From positions 1 to 64,000 of the forward strand of contig JAKEKT010000006.1 of assembly GCA_021495925.1 (NCBI GenBank): DNA of 64,000 nucleotides, given 5' to 3'. A model generated the notes under the pieces. It was not told the DNA's origin. It was given only the letters and a program-made list of their open reading frames with translations, and did no database searches. The DNA is from Diplodia intermedia (lineage: Eukaryota; Ascomycota; Dothideomycetes; Botryosphaeriales; Botryosphaeriaceae). Shown one piece after another: positions 20,443 to 30,922 of this stretch. Both the position numbers and the translations under genes were made by a program. The first letter of the stretch is position 1. Each line of letters opens with the position of its first letter.

Positions 20443-22587
20443 CTATGAGGTGCTCTCAATGTTCCTCAGCGTAGACTCAAACTCATCCCACACCTTGAGC
20501 ACCATCTCCAGATGCTCCAACCCGAGCTTCCCGTTCCCACTCTTCGCCAGAGTGAGCGCCGTGTTCACCGCGTTAGAAATCTCCCTCCCGTTCATCTCCA
20601 CGCGGTGCGTCTCCTCCACCACGCTCTCGACATCCAAGTCCTTGTCGGCCGCGTCGACGCGCTCCAACTGCTGCCTCCAAATCTGCTTCCTCCGCTGCGC
20701 ATCCGGGGCGTAGTACTGCAGGGCGAGGTGCAGGCGCGAGCGGATGGCGGGATCGAAGATGGCGACGCGGTTGGAGGTCAGGAACAGGATGCCCTGGAAG
20801 TACTCGAGCTGCTTGAGGAAGATGGCGACGAGGTTGTTGTGGGCGAACTGGTCGGGGCCGGAGCTGCGCGCCTCGAGGAAGACGTCGGCCTCGTCGATGA
20901 GCACGATGGCGTGCCAGATGGACGCGTACGTGAGCAGCCCCTGCAGCTCCGACGAGATGCGGTGCCCGTAGCTGCCGAGCTCGCCCGTCGACACCTTGAG
21001 CAGCGGCCGCCTCGTCTGCTCCGCTACGAGCTCGGCCGTGAGCGTCTTGCCGCTGCCCGGCGTGCCGTGCAGGAGGGCGATGAGCCCCTTGCCTTTGAGG
21101 CTGGCTTCGTTGCGCGCGTTCTCGGGGAAGCGGTGCGAGGTGACGAGGGCTTGGATGAGGGAGCGCTGCGCGTCGGGGATGATCAGGGACGCCATGGCGT
21201 TGGGCACCCACTTGACCGGGGCGAGGCAGTCGATGAACAGCTTGCACCACTCCTTTGTCTCCAGCGAGAAGCCGAAGACGAAGGGAGGGCAGAACAGAGG
21301 GTCTGCGGTGGAGTTGGAGAATGCTGAAGGCTTCTGGCTGGGCTTGCCTCGACTGCAACCTCCTCCCGCGCAGTCGTCATCCTCGTCGTCGTCGTCGTCG
21401 TCGTTGAAACGGGAAGCCTGCTTGGATGCCTCCTCGGTGAAGGTTTTCGGGTCTACAACGACGCGGTGGGAGGCCGATCGAGGGAGCCAGATGCCGTCGA
21501 ATGATGCACACTCGTTGTAGTAGTCGTACGGCGGCTTCTTCAGGAACATGAACAGCCCCTCGTAGTCCCATGTAGTGACGCCGGTGATGCCGAGGTAGCG
21601 GTTGCCTCGCTCCGTGAGCAGCTCCTTGATGTCTTCCTGGCCCTGCAGGAATTTCAACGGGAACAACGGAAGGTGGTCGATGGCAGTGCTGCCGGTGCCA
21701 ACAAAAACCTCGCTCTGCCAAATCCTGATGCTGACGGTGGAGGTACCGGCTCTCACGCCATCGCAGTTGGTGAACTCGCAAGTCACGTCGAAGAACTTCC
21801 CGCCCGGCACCTGGCTTCCATACGCCGCCTTCTTGCACCGATACAGACGCGGGTGGCCGCATTCGGATGCAAACAAGACGTCGCCGGGCTTGAAGATTGC
21901 CCAGAGCAGGTTGAAGGTGATCATGCCCGACTGGGTCAGCGTGCGGAGGGCAGGACCATCGTCGCCCATTTCCGTATCGAGGAAATCTAGAAGGAGGTTC
22001 GTGTGCGCCGTGATGGCCTCGGCCTCGGGCTGTGCGGACTCGACTGCCTTTGCCGCGTACTGGGCAAGCTCGTCCTTGTGGTGGTGCAGCATGGCATACG
22101 GTTTCTGGAAGATGACTGTTTCCGCTTCGCCAAACTTCAGGGATTCCGAGGGGTAGTACGTGACGACATCCTTGAGCGCGGCTCGGATGTGAGGCGAGTT
22201 GATCTCGACAGTCGTTTTCTCGAGACTCCTCTGGGCGTTGAAGGTTTGCTTGGTGACCAGAGCGTGGCCGGCGAACTTCGCGTCGCTTTGAGGCTTGAAG
22301 TACTTGTCCTTCTCGATGATTTCGAGCTCTCCGTTCTCCTTGTCCGGGCGTTCGACGAGTGCTTTGATCGAGACTTTGGATCCGGGTGTGTCGTTTTCAT
22401 CTCCGGATGAGTTGTCGCCTTCGCTGTCTGAGCTGTCGGGTGTTTCTTGATCGGAAGTCTTGTCCGTGGTCTTCAAGAGCAGCTTGTAGAGGAGAGGTAT
22501 GAACTCGTTCATAGTGCTGGGCGATGGCTCAACATCGTTCTTGGACGCGGCGGCCGGCGCCGCGCCGTTGATGTCCTGCGAAGGCAT
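20443..22587 (-). CDS. AAA+ ATPase with fungal N-terminal domain (DUF7025-type)
   Basis: Single exon, 714 residues. The C-terminal third is an AAA+ module: Walker A HGTPGSGKT (about residue 505), Walker B VLIDEADVF, sensor 1 LTSNR and an arginine-finger region PAIRSRLHLAL. The central part (GDVLFASECGHPRLYRCKKA, DGVRAGTSTVSIRIWQSEVF, GLFMFLKKPPYDYYNECASFDG) fits the domain that precedes AAA modules in many multicopy Pezizomycotina proteins. An acidic run (DDDDDDEDDD) lies between them. The N-terminus is charged and disordered, with no signal peptide. These proteins are presumed remodelling ATPases of unknown substrate; all core catalytic motifs are intact. The ATG at 22587 follows a CT-rich leader. 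Confidence 0.9.
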   Translation of the reverse strand: MPSQDINGAAPAAASKNDVEPSPSTMNEFIPLLYKLLLKTTDKTSDQETPDSSDSEGDNSSGDENDTPGSKVSIKALVERPDKENGELEIIEKDKYFKPQSDAKFAGHALVTKQTFNAQRSLEKTTVEINSPHIRAALKDVVTYYPSESLKFGEAETVIFQKPYAMLHHHKDELAQYAAKAVESAQPEAEAITAHTNLLLDFLDTEMGDDGPALRTLTQSGMITFNLLWAIFKPGDVLFASECGHPRLYRCKKAAYGSQVPGGKFFDVTCEFTNCDGVRAGTSTVSIRIWQSEVFVGTGSTAIDHLPLFPLKFLQGQEDIKELLTERGNRYLGITGVTTWDYEGLFMFLKKPPYDYYNECASFDGIWLPRSASHRVVVDPKTFTEEASKQASRFNDDDDDDEDDDCAGGGCSRGKPSQKPSAFSNSTADPLFCPPFVFGFSLETKEWCKLFIDCLAPVKWVPNAMASLIIPDAQRSLIQALVTSHRFPENARNEASLKGKGLIALLHGTPGSGKTLTAELVAEQTRRPLLKVSTGELGSYGHRISSELQGLLTYASIWHAIVLIDEADVFLEARSSGPDQFAHNNLVAIFLKQLEYFQGILFLTSNRVAIFDPAIRSRLHLALQYYAPDAQRRKQIWRQQLERVDAADKDLDVESVVEETHRVEMNGREISNAVNTALTLAKSGNGKLGLEHLEMVLKVWDEFESTLRNIESTS

Positions 22588-23278
22588 GGTGGCAGTTGGC
22601 GTCTAGAGGAAAGACGAGAGGGAAAGTGCGAATGACTGTGGAAAGTGCAAAGAATTGATGCTGATGTTCCTGATGGAGCTTGTGTGAGAAGGCGAAGAGG
22701 ATGCTTAAATAAAGACTGCAGAGTCTGTTCCGGGAAGGCAACAGCAGGCAGAAATGGCACACGGACCGAACGATGGTGTTGGAATCAGTCCTGACCGTCG
22801 CCTTCTTGGGCGATACCGGTGCAACACCGCAGTGTTGCAGTCTAAAAAGGCCTAGCGCTGGGTGTGGCTGTGCACGCCATTGGCTCCAGCCCCGCTGCTG
22901 CCTGGCGTTGGGAGCCAGAATGACATCTCATTGGCGGCCTTGTCAATCTTAGCGTTTTCAAACACGGTAGTTTCGCAGTAATCGATCTGTACGCCGTTAG
23001 AGCCAACTGCCGGACGTTCATCTGCGACACGATGACGAGGGGGCGCAACCTCGTTCAGATCAGATTGATTCAACGTCCTACCATGCTTTGACCCGACGAA
23101 ACACCGCCATATTAGTATGCTATCCAAAGACCTCACGAGCACTGCATCACAGGGACGAAAAGATATTGTTAAACCACTTGTTATTGTTCATTCAGGATAT
23201 CTATATGGCGATGAAGAAATATTTCCCCGCAACGACGGCTTCCAGAAGCACAGGTGTTGGTCCACATTCCAGATCAAC
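22588..23278. other. Intergenic region
   Basis: Promoter of the AAA+ gene and 3' side of the next secreted-protein gene. A short minus-strand frame (22852-23142) lacks a recognisable start or family and is not called. Confidence 0.5.
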
Positions 23279-24120
23279 TTAGATGAAGTTGCCCGAGCCG
23301 TTGCAGCGAGAGAGCGGGGGGTTGGATCCGGGCTTGACGCACATGGAGGTGGCACCGGCGATCCACTTGACGCCGTTGTAGCTGCCCTCCTCGTGGCTAT
23401 CGGCGTACCACGTGCCCGTCTCGGTGGTCGCGCCGACGCAGCCCTTGAACTGGCGGCCGGAGCGGCGAGTGGTGAGGGGCTTGGTGATCATGACGCCGCA
23501 GTTGCCGCTCTTGACGGTACCCTTGGTGATGGTCGACGTCTGCGTGGTCCAGGTGCGCGAGTAGTCGACGCCGAGGGTGCCGCCGAGGCGGTCCTTGATG
23601 AACTTGAGGTCGATGCCGGCGCTGCCGCCGATGGTGTTGGACACGCTGTAGCCCGACGACACGCTGATGTCCATGTCGCCGACGGCGCACGCCACGGCCG
23701 ACATCTGCACGTCCCAGTCGACGAAAGTCTCCTCCTTGTCCGTGACCATGGAGAAGGTCTGGTCACACGACGCCTGCCGCCTCTCGAGGCTGTTGGCCGG
23801 GACCGCCTCGAGGTCCGGGATGTCGCGCGCGTCGACGGTGATCCAAGACGGGTCCAGCTCGGGCGCGCCGATGGAGACGCCTTGCGCCTTCAGTTGCGAG
23901 AGGTAGGTGCTCTCCTTCATGACGTGTGCTGTCACAGCATAAGGAAATGTTGTCTCGACGGAGGGAAGTGAGGGAACTTACGGACGCCATCGATGGGAAC
24001 GATCAGATCATCCGCCTGGAGGTCGTAGCCCTCGGTGTACTCGACAGGCTTGCTGTCAAGAGGGCTGGCACCAACGATGGTGGCGAGAAGGAGAGTGGAA
24101 AGACCCAGGCGGTACATCAT
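23279..24120 (-). CDS. Secreted Kex2-processed protein, effector-like
   Basis: Exons 24120-23982 and 23928-23279 with a 53-bp GTAAGT...ACAG intron encode 262 residues. The start is MMYRLGLSTLLLATIVGASP, a signal peptide. SLERRQASC near residue 95 carries a dibasic Kex2-type site, implying a propeptide and a mature chain of about 165 residues with several Cys. The mature part has VSNTIGGSAGIDLKF, SRTWTTQTST and GNCGVMITKPLTTRRSGRQF, with alternating polar and hydrophobic residues suggesting beta structure. It resembles fungal proteins annotated as celp0028-effector-like; that match is from memory and loose. A TATA box stands 64-70 bp upstream. Confidence 0.75.
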
Positions 24121-24183
24121 GATGAGAGGAATGGACGAGGTGTGCTGTGGAGATACCGGTCTGTTGCAGAGACGACGTGCGAG

Positions 24184-24190
24184 ATTTATA
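24184..24190 (-). promoter_or_regulatory. TATA box of the Kex2-processed secreted protein gene
   Basis: TATAAAT on the minus strand, 64-70 bp upstream of the ATG at 24120. Confidence 0.5.
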
Positions 24191-24974
24191 GGCCGTCGGC
24201 ATTGAAGTCCATGATTCCTGGAGTTCTATGTGCTGATTCAGTTGGATGCGACTAGACGCGACCCGAGGTGAAGCACTCTCGTGTTCGCGTCTCTCAGGCC
24301 TCGCCCCGCAGTATGGCACGTCGGGTGAGCAGCGCACGATCAGGATGGGATCAGCAGGTCCTCCAGAGGATCCGGAGCGCAGCTGGGGAAGTCGCACGCC
24401 TGAATCTTCTTTCTTTAGAATCCAGCCGCACGTCCAATCTTGGGCAATATCTATGTAACCGATTGCGGCCCCCAAACCTAAATCCCAGTAAGCTTAAGCC
24501 ATTCAAGAGGCTGATAAGGCACAAATGCCGTCCATGTAAGCAGACTGCGACAGGGAAGATGCGGCGAAGTGTGGTGCGCCACTCGCTTCGCGGCTCCTTG
24601 ACTTTGTCGTGGCAGGGCTGTCCGTACGTCATTCGCGAGTCGCGTAGGTCGGCACCGGACTGAATCCTGGTGTCGCCTATATGCGCCGGACACTCCCACG
24701 ACTCGACGGTCTGCTGAGTAACTGATGTGGGGATAGGCCCCCAACATCGCACGCCCCTTCCCGCGGCCATCTCATCACAGATACGAGTCAAACGGGCACT
24801 ACGCAACCAAGCAAGCAAGAACTTCCGTAACAGGCAGGAACATCCGCTGCTCGGCTTAACATATACCAGACACCAGGCAGAGGCATGAGTCGGACATCAA
24901 GAGACCACGGGATGCGAAGGAGCGTTGAGCGAGATGCAAAGAGCCGAGCTGTGCTGCTCCCATCCTGCGTCCTG
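24191..24974. other. Divergent intergenic region
   Basis: Between two secreted-protein genes. It contains GGCCCCCAA at about 24467 and 24735, the first within the 15-base string shared with 7222-7236. No gene is seen. Confidence 0.5.
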
Positions 24975-24982
24975 TATATAAT
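24975..24982 (+). promoter_or_regulatory. TATA box of the small Cys-rich secreted protein gene
   Basis: TATATAAT 69 bp upstream of the ATG at 25044, followed by a CT-rich initiator and CACTCACCACTCACTACC leader. Confidence 0.55.
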
Positions 24983-25043
24983 GCTTCGTTGCTGTCCCGT
25001 CCATCTGCAGCTCATCACTCACCACTCACTACCACTTTCCAAC

Positions 25044-25511
25044 ATGCACTTCTCCATTCTCGCTGTCCTCTCTTTGGCCACCGCGTAAGTTGGACCTCTG
25101 ACAACCTCCCTCACACCACGACGTCTAACCGTACTTTCTACGTTAGGTCGTACGCGGCCCTCCACAACTCAGCGGCATGTGTGTCGAACCAGAAGTCGTC
25201 ACCCGTTGGTGGTACCGCCTGGAGTGTCAGCTACAACTGGCAAACGTCCTATGAGGTGCTGCCCGACGCCACCAAGTGCGCCTGCGATCTCTACAAACTC
25301 CGCAACACCGGAGACAACCAGTGGGACCAGTGCCCCGACTGCACCTTTGTAAGTGCTTTATTCCCTTGTCCCTTGTAGTTTCTGCGTGCTAATCTCGACA
25401 ATGCAGGCCGACGGTCTTGCCTGCAGCTCGGCTGGCAAGCACATTGGCGGTGACGAGATGTACTACTACTGCACCGAGAAGTGCGGTGCAACCGGCTCGG
25501 AGGCTGATTAA
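25044..25511 (+). CDS. Small secreted cysteine-rich protein
   Basis: Three exons (25044-25084, 25147-25348, 25407-25511) with 62- and 58-bp introns give 115 residues; the second intron has a good branch site (GCTAATC). The first exon holds only the signal peptide (MHFSILAVLSLATA). The mature chain of about 98 residues has eight Cys, in C, CxC, CxxC, C and CxxxC groupings, enough for four disulphides. It is acidic at the end (GSEAD). Size, cysteine count and subtelomeric location fit fungal effector candidates or antifungal-type proteins. No family recognised. Confidence 0.8.
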
Positions 25512-26646
25512 ACGGCCGAGGTGACTCGCAGGTCGAGTTGGATGGATAGACGGATGAACGGCTGCTGGACAGGAGGCAACGAACACGCCACGCTTGTAGA
25601 TGCGTGGACACACGAGATCATACATCTCACGTCCAAATCAATGATACCAACAGTTTGAACCCTGGACTCCTTGCTTGCGTCCGACACCATGTGCCAGCCG
25701 TCAGGGGCGTGCAACTCCAAGTACATACCCGACGAACGAGAGACATGCACATCTCCGGGTAATCATGCCGTTTCAAAAGCCGACGCCACGGCGTGACCTG
25801 CGCTCGGCGGCGTGACCTGCGCTCGGCCCGTCAGCCTTGTCGCGTGTGGCGAGGCGTGAAACCCCGCGGCCCGGGGTAGCTCAGATCGGACCATCCGGCG
25901 GTCCCAAGATTGCGTGGGGTAAATTGATTCATAAGGGGGGAGGCGGAAGAGCCACGAGCGATCTGGGGCGCCGCCCACCGGAGATCGCCCAGGCACGGCT
26001 TAGCGTTCGAGCTCGAGCCATCGCTTCGGCCTTTGCTCGTGTTCCGTCGGCATGCTGCTGACAGATTCGCCGGTGGGATCGGATGGATGGTGCGGCTGCT
26101 ATACATAGGTAGAGGGGCGGCAAGTGTTTCCGCTTGCGCCCCACTTCTGGTGTCGTACTGTGCGTTCTTGTGCGTGCCATGCTATGGTGGTGCCTGCGCC
26201 CCATCACTGAATCTGCTCTGAGACATGCGCTGCGTTGCGCGTATTATTTGAATTGTGATCCCTTACCGACTGCACTGCGTCGCCGTATGACCGTTCAAGG
26301 GAAAAGGTTGCTGACTTGTACTTTGAGTATGGAGCGTGGTTACTGACTGGCCCGTTTAGCGGGAAGAGAATCCGCTCGCGGAATGGGTGCCCGCGACTGA
26401 CAGTGCAAGGATAGGTACGTGTCCTCATACTGTACCATACGTAGAGGTACGTAAGGTGATGTATGCAGATAGATGGTACGGAAACAGCCACCCCAGCGCA
26501 TGTGCTTTTCGGAAGGGGCTACCGCAGCGGAGACGCCATCCGCAACTACACCGTGTCAACAGATCAAACAGAGACATAAATAAGCAATTGTTATCGGTAG
26601 TTCATTCCATCTCTGGCTCCTCTCCACAGCTAATTCTACGTCCAAC
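25512..26646. other. Intergenic region, 1.1 kb
   Basis: No gene is seen. It contains an exact 19-bp tandem duplication, GGCGTGACCTGCGCTCGGC, at 25790-25808 and 25809-25827. Confidence 0.6.
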
Positions 26647-28087
26647 ATGCCTTCCTCCTTTCCCGACTCTGTCATCATCGTTGGTGCCGGAGTCTTCGGC
26701 CTGTCTACTGCACTCGCTATCGAGCGCCGCTTTCCTACCACTCGAATTACGGTGGTCGATCGATTGACGCCCCCAGTTGTTGATGGCACAAGTGTGGATA
26801 CCAGCAGGATAATCCGTCCAGGTTGGTAATCCAGCTTTAAACAGTATATGCGAGACTGACCATCAGCCCAGACTATATCGATCAGGACTACGAGAGGCTG
26901 GCGGTGAAGTCGCAGACTCTGATCAAGAATGACCCCGATCTAGCACCGCATTACTTCGAGCGCGGATTCGCGTTCTGCACCGACGGAAAGCCCGGTGAGC
27001 TAGACACACTGTGGAATCAAATGTTTGACAAGGTGAAGACGGAGCAACCCGAGCAAAAGTGGCAGAACTTGGCGAGCCACGGCGACATCTTCGACCATTT
27101 GCACCGCAACCATGCAACGCCTGTGAGCGAGGAGATGCTGGGCCGCCAAAGGAGCTGGGTCAAAGGATACACCAGCAAGCGCTGCGCCACGGTCGACGCC
27201 GAAGCCATGGTGAAAGTCTACTACGACCGCTGCAAGGCCAAGCCCAACATTGAGTTCAGTACTGGCACACCGGTGCAGAGCCTTCTGTACAGCGAAGACC
27301 GCTCTCGTGTGGACGGCGTCATCCTCGAGAGCAGCCAGGAGCTTCGCGCCGAGAAGACGATTCTCGCGACTGGGGCGTGGTCTGGTCGCCTCATCCGGCT
27401 CGATCAGCAATTGGAAGCCAACGCTGTACCCCTCGCCTACATCCGACTCACGCCCGACGAGTACGAAAAGTACAAGGACATTGCCTGCCACACCAATCTG
27501 TCGACCGGCTTCAATCTTTTCACTCCAGTCGGGGGCCTTGTCAAGATTCTCAGACGTTCCGCCGGCATTCGCAACATGACAACGCTCCAAGATCCCGAGG
27601 ACCCCACCAGAACATACCAGGCGTCCTACCCACGCACCAAGGTCGACGACCCTTCGCAGTCTCTTTCCTTGGATGTGGAGAAGAGCCTGCGCGACGAGCT
27701 TCGCGAAATCTTCCCGGCACTCGCCGATCGTGCCTTTGAGCGAACAAAAATCTGCTGGTGAGCATTCTCGGTATCCAATTGCTTGAGACAGAAACCGACC
27801 AACGTGACTCCAGGCTTGAGCAGACGACCAACGGGGACTTCCTCATCTGTCGCCATCCGCGCTACGATGGGCTGCATCTTGCAACTGGAGGCTCACTGCA
27901 TGGCTGGAAGTTCTTGCCGCTCCTGGGAGAATTCGTGGTCGATTCGATCACTGGCGAGTTGGAGGGCAACCTGGCGGAGAAATGGTCCTGGGAGAGCAAG
28001 GCCCAGGCCAAGGCCAACAAGTATGGCTTCATGATGGCGGGCGCGCGGCGTGAGATCTGTGACATTACCCGGCGATTGCCTGAATAG
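26647..28087 (+). CDS. FAD-dependent amine oxidase (sarcosine/fructosyl-amine oxidase family)
   Basis: Exons 26647-26821, 26872-27757 and 27814-28087 (introns 50 and 56 bp) give 444 residues. The N-terminus has the FAD-binding GAGVFG fold (VIIVGAGVFGLSTALAIERRFP without break of pattern) and an acidic end of strand 2 (VVD). SRIIRP and DYIDQDYERL follow, typical of this family. Cys 353 in TKICW matches the position of the covalent-flavin cysteine of sarcosine and fructosyl-amino-acid oxidases. GDFLICRHP and GGSLHGWKFLPLLGE follow as in homologues. It should oxidise a secondary amine or glycated amino acid, releasing peroxide. No clear C-terminal SKL-type signal is present (it ends RRLPE). A Zn2Cys6 regulator begins 110 bp downstream on the same strand. 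Confidence 0.9.
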
Positions 28088-28197
28088 CCGTAGACGGAAG
28101 AGGCATAGCGCCGAATGGAAAAGCGGGCCGGGAGCGGATAGGCCTTCCGCACCTTTCCCCGCCCTTCCGCTCTTCCTTTACTCAGTCTTATTTAAAC

Positions 28198-30665
28198 ATG
28201 GAAGCGGATGGCGCAGGATCTCCGCCTTGCCGCCGCAAACAAAGAGCCAGCACAGCGTAGGAACCGTCCCCAGAAGAGTGTCTCCCCTCAGCTGTTGATG
28301 CCTCGGAAGTTGTCAGAGATGTCGCCGCAGGAAGATCAAGTGCTCCGGCCGGCAGCCCTGTGAGAACTGTATCCAGCGCTCTTCCAGATGCATGTTCGAG
28401 GCAGAAGGGAGGAAGCTGGTCGTATCGGAGAAGTAAGCAGTGCAGACAGCGATGCCCTAAGAAACAGATACCAACACGAGACCAAGATACCTTCGACGAC
28501 TACAGAATGCAGCACAATCAGAAGAGCAACGCCAAAATCCAAATCTGTCTGAAACATCCTCGCGAGAAGCTCACCATACAATCAACTACCATAGTGTGGA
28601 CAGGCCGATAGAGGTCGAGTGGGAGGAAACAGGACTGCGGAGGGAATACGAGGGTGAAATCACCAACCCTCTGACGTCAAGCAGCTCCACTTATGGCACC
28701 GACCGTCATGGCAGATTGCGTGAGTGTGACCGAGTACAGCTATCGTTTTGAACTGACGATCCGACTGCGCACAGGCTACTTTGGAGAATCATCTACGTGG
28801 TCGTTCAGCCTGCGCACGCTGCAAGTATTGAAGGATTGCGTCAACCATCCGGATGCCCCGGACATTGCGATCGACGTAGAGAACAGCGCTTACAGTCTCT
28901 CGTGGGGCCACGATGCTTCCATCGGAAGCAGCACTTTCCGCAACGTGCCATCGCAGGATCATGCTCTGTACCTCATTGAAACCGTCAAGTTCCGCATTGG
29001 CGGTCTGTTTCACTTATTCGACGAAGCGGACTTTACGGGGAAATGCAGCAGATTCTACCATGATCCGGACGCTACGTTAGCAGCATCGAGGCTTTGGTTC
29101 ATCCAGTTCCTGCTCATCCTAGCGTTTGGTAAGGCTTTCACCGACGACCGGGGAGGGGAAGCCTCGCTGCCGGGCTCCCAGATTTTTGTTCAAGCCATGG
29201 GATGCCTGCCAGACATCCCCGAGTTGCTGGAAGACCGACTCCGGGCAGTGGAGATATTCTGTGCAATCGCGCTCTATCTACAGTCGGCGGACATGCGCAA
29301 CTCTGCATATCTCTACGTGAGGTTCCCGCGTTGATGATTTAAACCATGTACAGTACCTAATTACTTGGCAGGTTGGCCAAGCTCTTCGACTCGCATTATC
29401 ACACGGTCTCCATAGATCATGGGATGGCCACGGGGATGACATCATCCGTCGGCAGAGGATCTGGTGGACGGTCTACACTCTGGATAGGAATTTCTCTTCT
29501 CTGATGGGCAATCCGACGTCCATCCAGGACCGAGACATCACGACTGTTCTACCCGCTTCACCAGTACTACGGATCCACGTCCAGCTTTCCCGCATCATAG
29601 CCCAGATCGTAGATGGTACGTGTTGCAAAGTTCTCCGATTCCCGCCCTCATTAACGGTGCAAAACCAGGCGTGTACGGCGAAGATGGAAGACTAGGGACA
29701 ACGTTCCTCACCACCACACAAACAGCACTAAGGAACATCGCCGCACTCGCAACCGAGCTCCAAACGCTAGCTCCCTTGAAACCCCGCGCTTCCTTCGGCG
29801 GAGTCTCCCGGATCTCGGCCTACCTGAACCTGGCCTACCACCACGCAAGCAGCTCCCACATCCCAAACACCCCGCCAAGCGCCAGCTCACCAAGCACCAC
29901 AGTGCGCCCTCCTCGCCACGCGACCCGTCGTCTTCCACCTCTTCCGCTCCCGTCTCAGCACGACCACCACCGCGCACCCCCCGCGCCCGTTCTCCAAGCC
30001 CGTGCAAGCCCTAGTCCAGACCTGCAGCGACGCAGCCGCCCAGATCCTCCGCATCCTCTCCATCCTGCAAGCGCAGGACCTACTAGGTGCGTCAGTCACC
30101 CCTCACACCCCAACGCCCCCCTCGCTTGTGCTGACTAACGAAAAACCGCGCGACCGAACCAACGCACGCAGAAGCCTTCCTCCCCTTCGACCTCGAGAGC
30201 TGCTTCTCCGCCGCCTTCGTGCTGGCGATGCTGCCACCCGCGACCACCACCAACCCAACAGACGGTGCCGCCGCCGCCGACGCCGACGCCGTGCTGCGGC
30301 GCATGGTGGCCAAGGGCAGCGTGCCCGCGTCGGTGCGGGTGGCGGAGCTGCGGGCGTTCCGGGAGCTGCTGGCGCTGTGGGAGGAGGGGCAGATTTCGGG
30401 CGGCGGCGCGGATGCGTGCGTTGCTGCAGCGGAGGATGGCGGGGCTCTGGGGACGGGAAGTGTTGGTGGTGGTGGTGGTGGTGGTGCGGTGTACGACGGC
30501 GGCGATGCTGCGGCGACGGGGTTCCTTTCGGCGGGCGAGATGCTGGCGTTGGCTGAGTCGCTTGATGGTTGCGGCGGCGGCGGCGGTCTGTTTGATGGTG
30601 CGGCCGAGGGCGGCGGTGGTGGTGGTGGTGGCGTGGAGGAGGACGGCTGGCTGTGGGATTTGTAG
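28198..30665 (+). CDS. Zn2Cys6 transcription factor with fungal_trans domain
   Basis: Eight exons (28198-28256, 28310-28432, 28487-28719, 28775-29316, 29372-29615, 29669-29844, 29903-30086, 30172-30665) sum to 2055 nt, 684 residues. The binuclear cluster CQRCRRRKIKC...CENC...C near residues 21-47 spans the first junction, confirming it; a linker KYLRRLQNAA follows. The regulatory middle domain shows YFGESSTWSFS, VGQALRLALSHGLHRSW and RQRIWWTVYTLDR, all family-typical. Intron 6 (29845-29902) is GC-AG; without it the frame breaks. The C-terminus has Gly-rich runs from GGT repeats. It is nuclear and DNA-binding, and probably controls the oxidase gene just upstream (inference from adjacency). Confidence 0.9.
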
Positions 30666-30922
30666 GTAGCTTTTCGTGGTTGCAGCTTGCTTTTATACCG
30701 TCCCGCTAGGTATGTGTGTGTGGTTTGCTGGTGGAAGGCTGAGATCGCGACGGAGCTGGAAACGCCCAAGCACCACCCGACGACATCGTCATCTGAGCTC
30801 CACCGACGATGCTACGTTCTTCCCATATGAGGGGGATCTGTGCCTACAGTGCGTCGTCGCCGACAGCCGCGATGAAGGCGTCGATGCCGCGGAAGGCTTT
30901 CGTGACTAGCAAAACACCACAT
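30666..30922. other. Convergent intergenic region
   Basis: 3' ends of the transcription factor (plus) and the HET gene (minus) face each other. Nothing else is seen. Confidence 0.5.

Noticed and set aside
22852..23142. Minus-strand 96-codon frame
   Set aside because: No start context, signal peptide or family motif; it may be a decayed fragment but cannot be supported.
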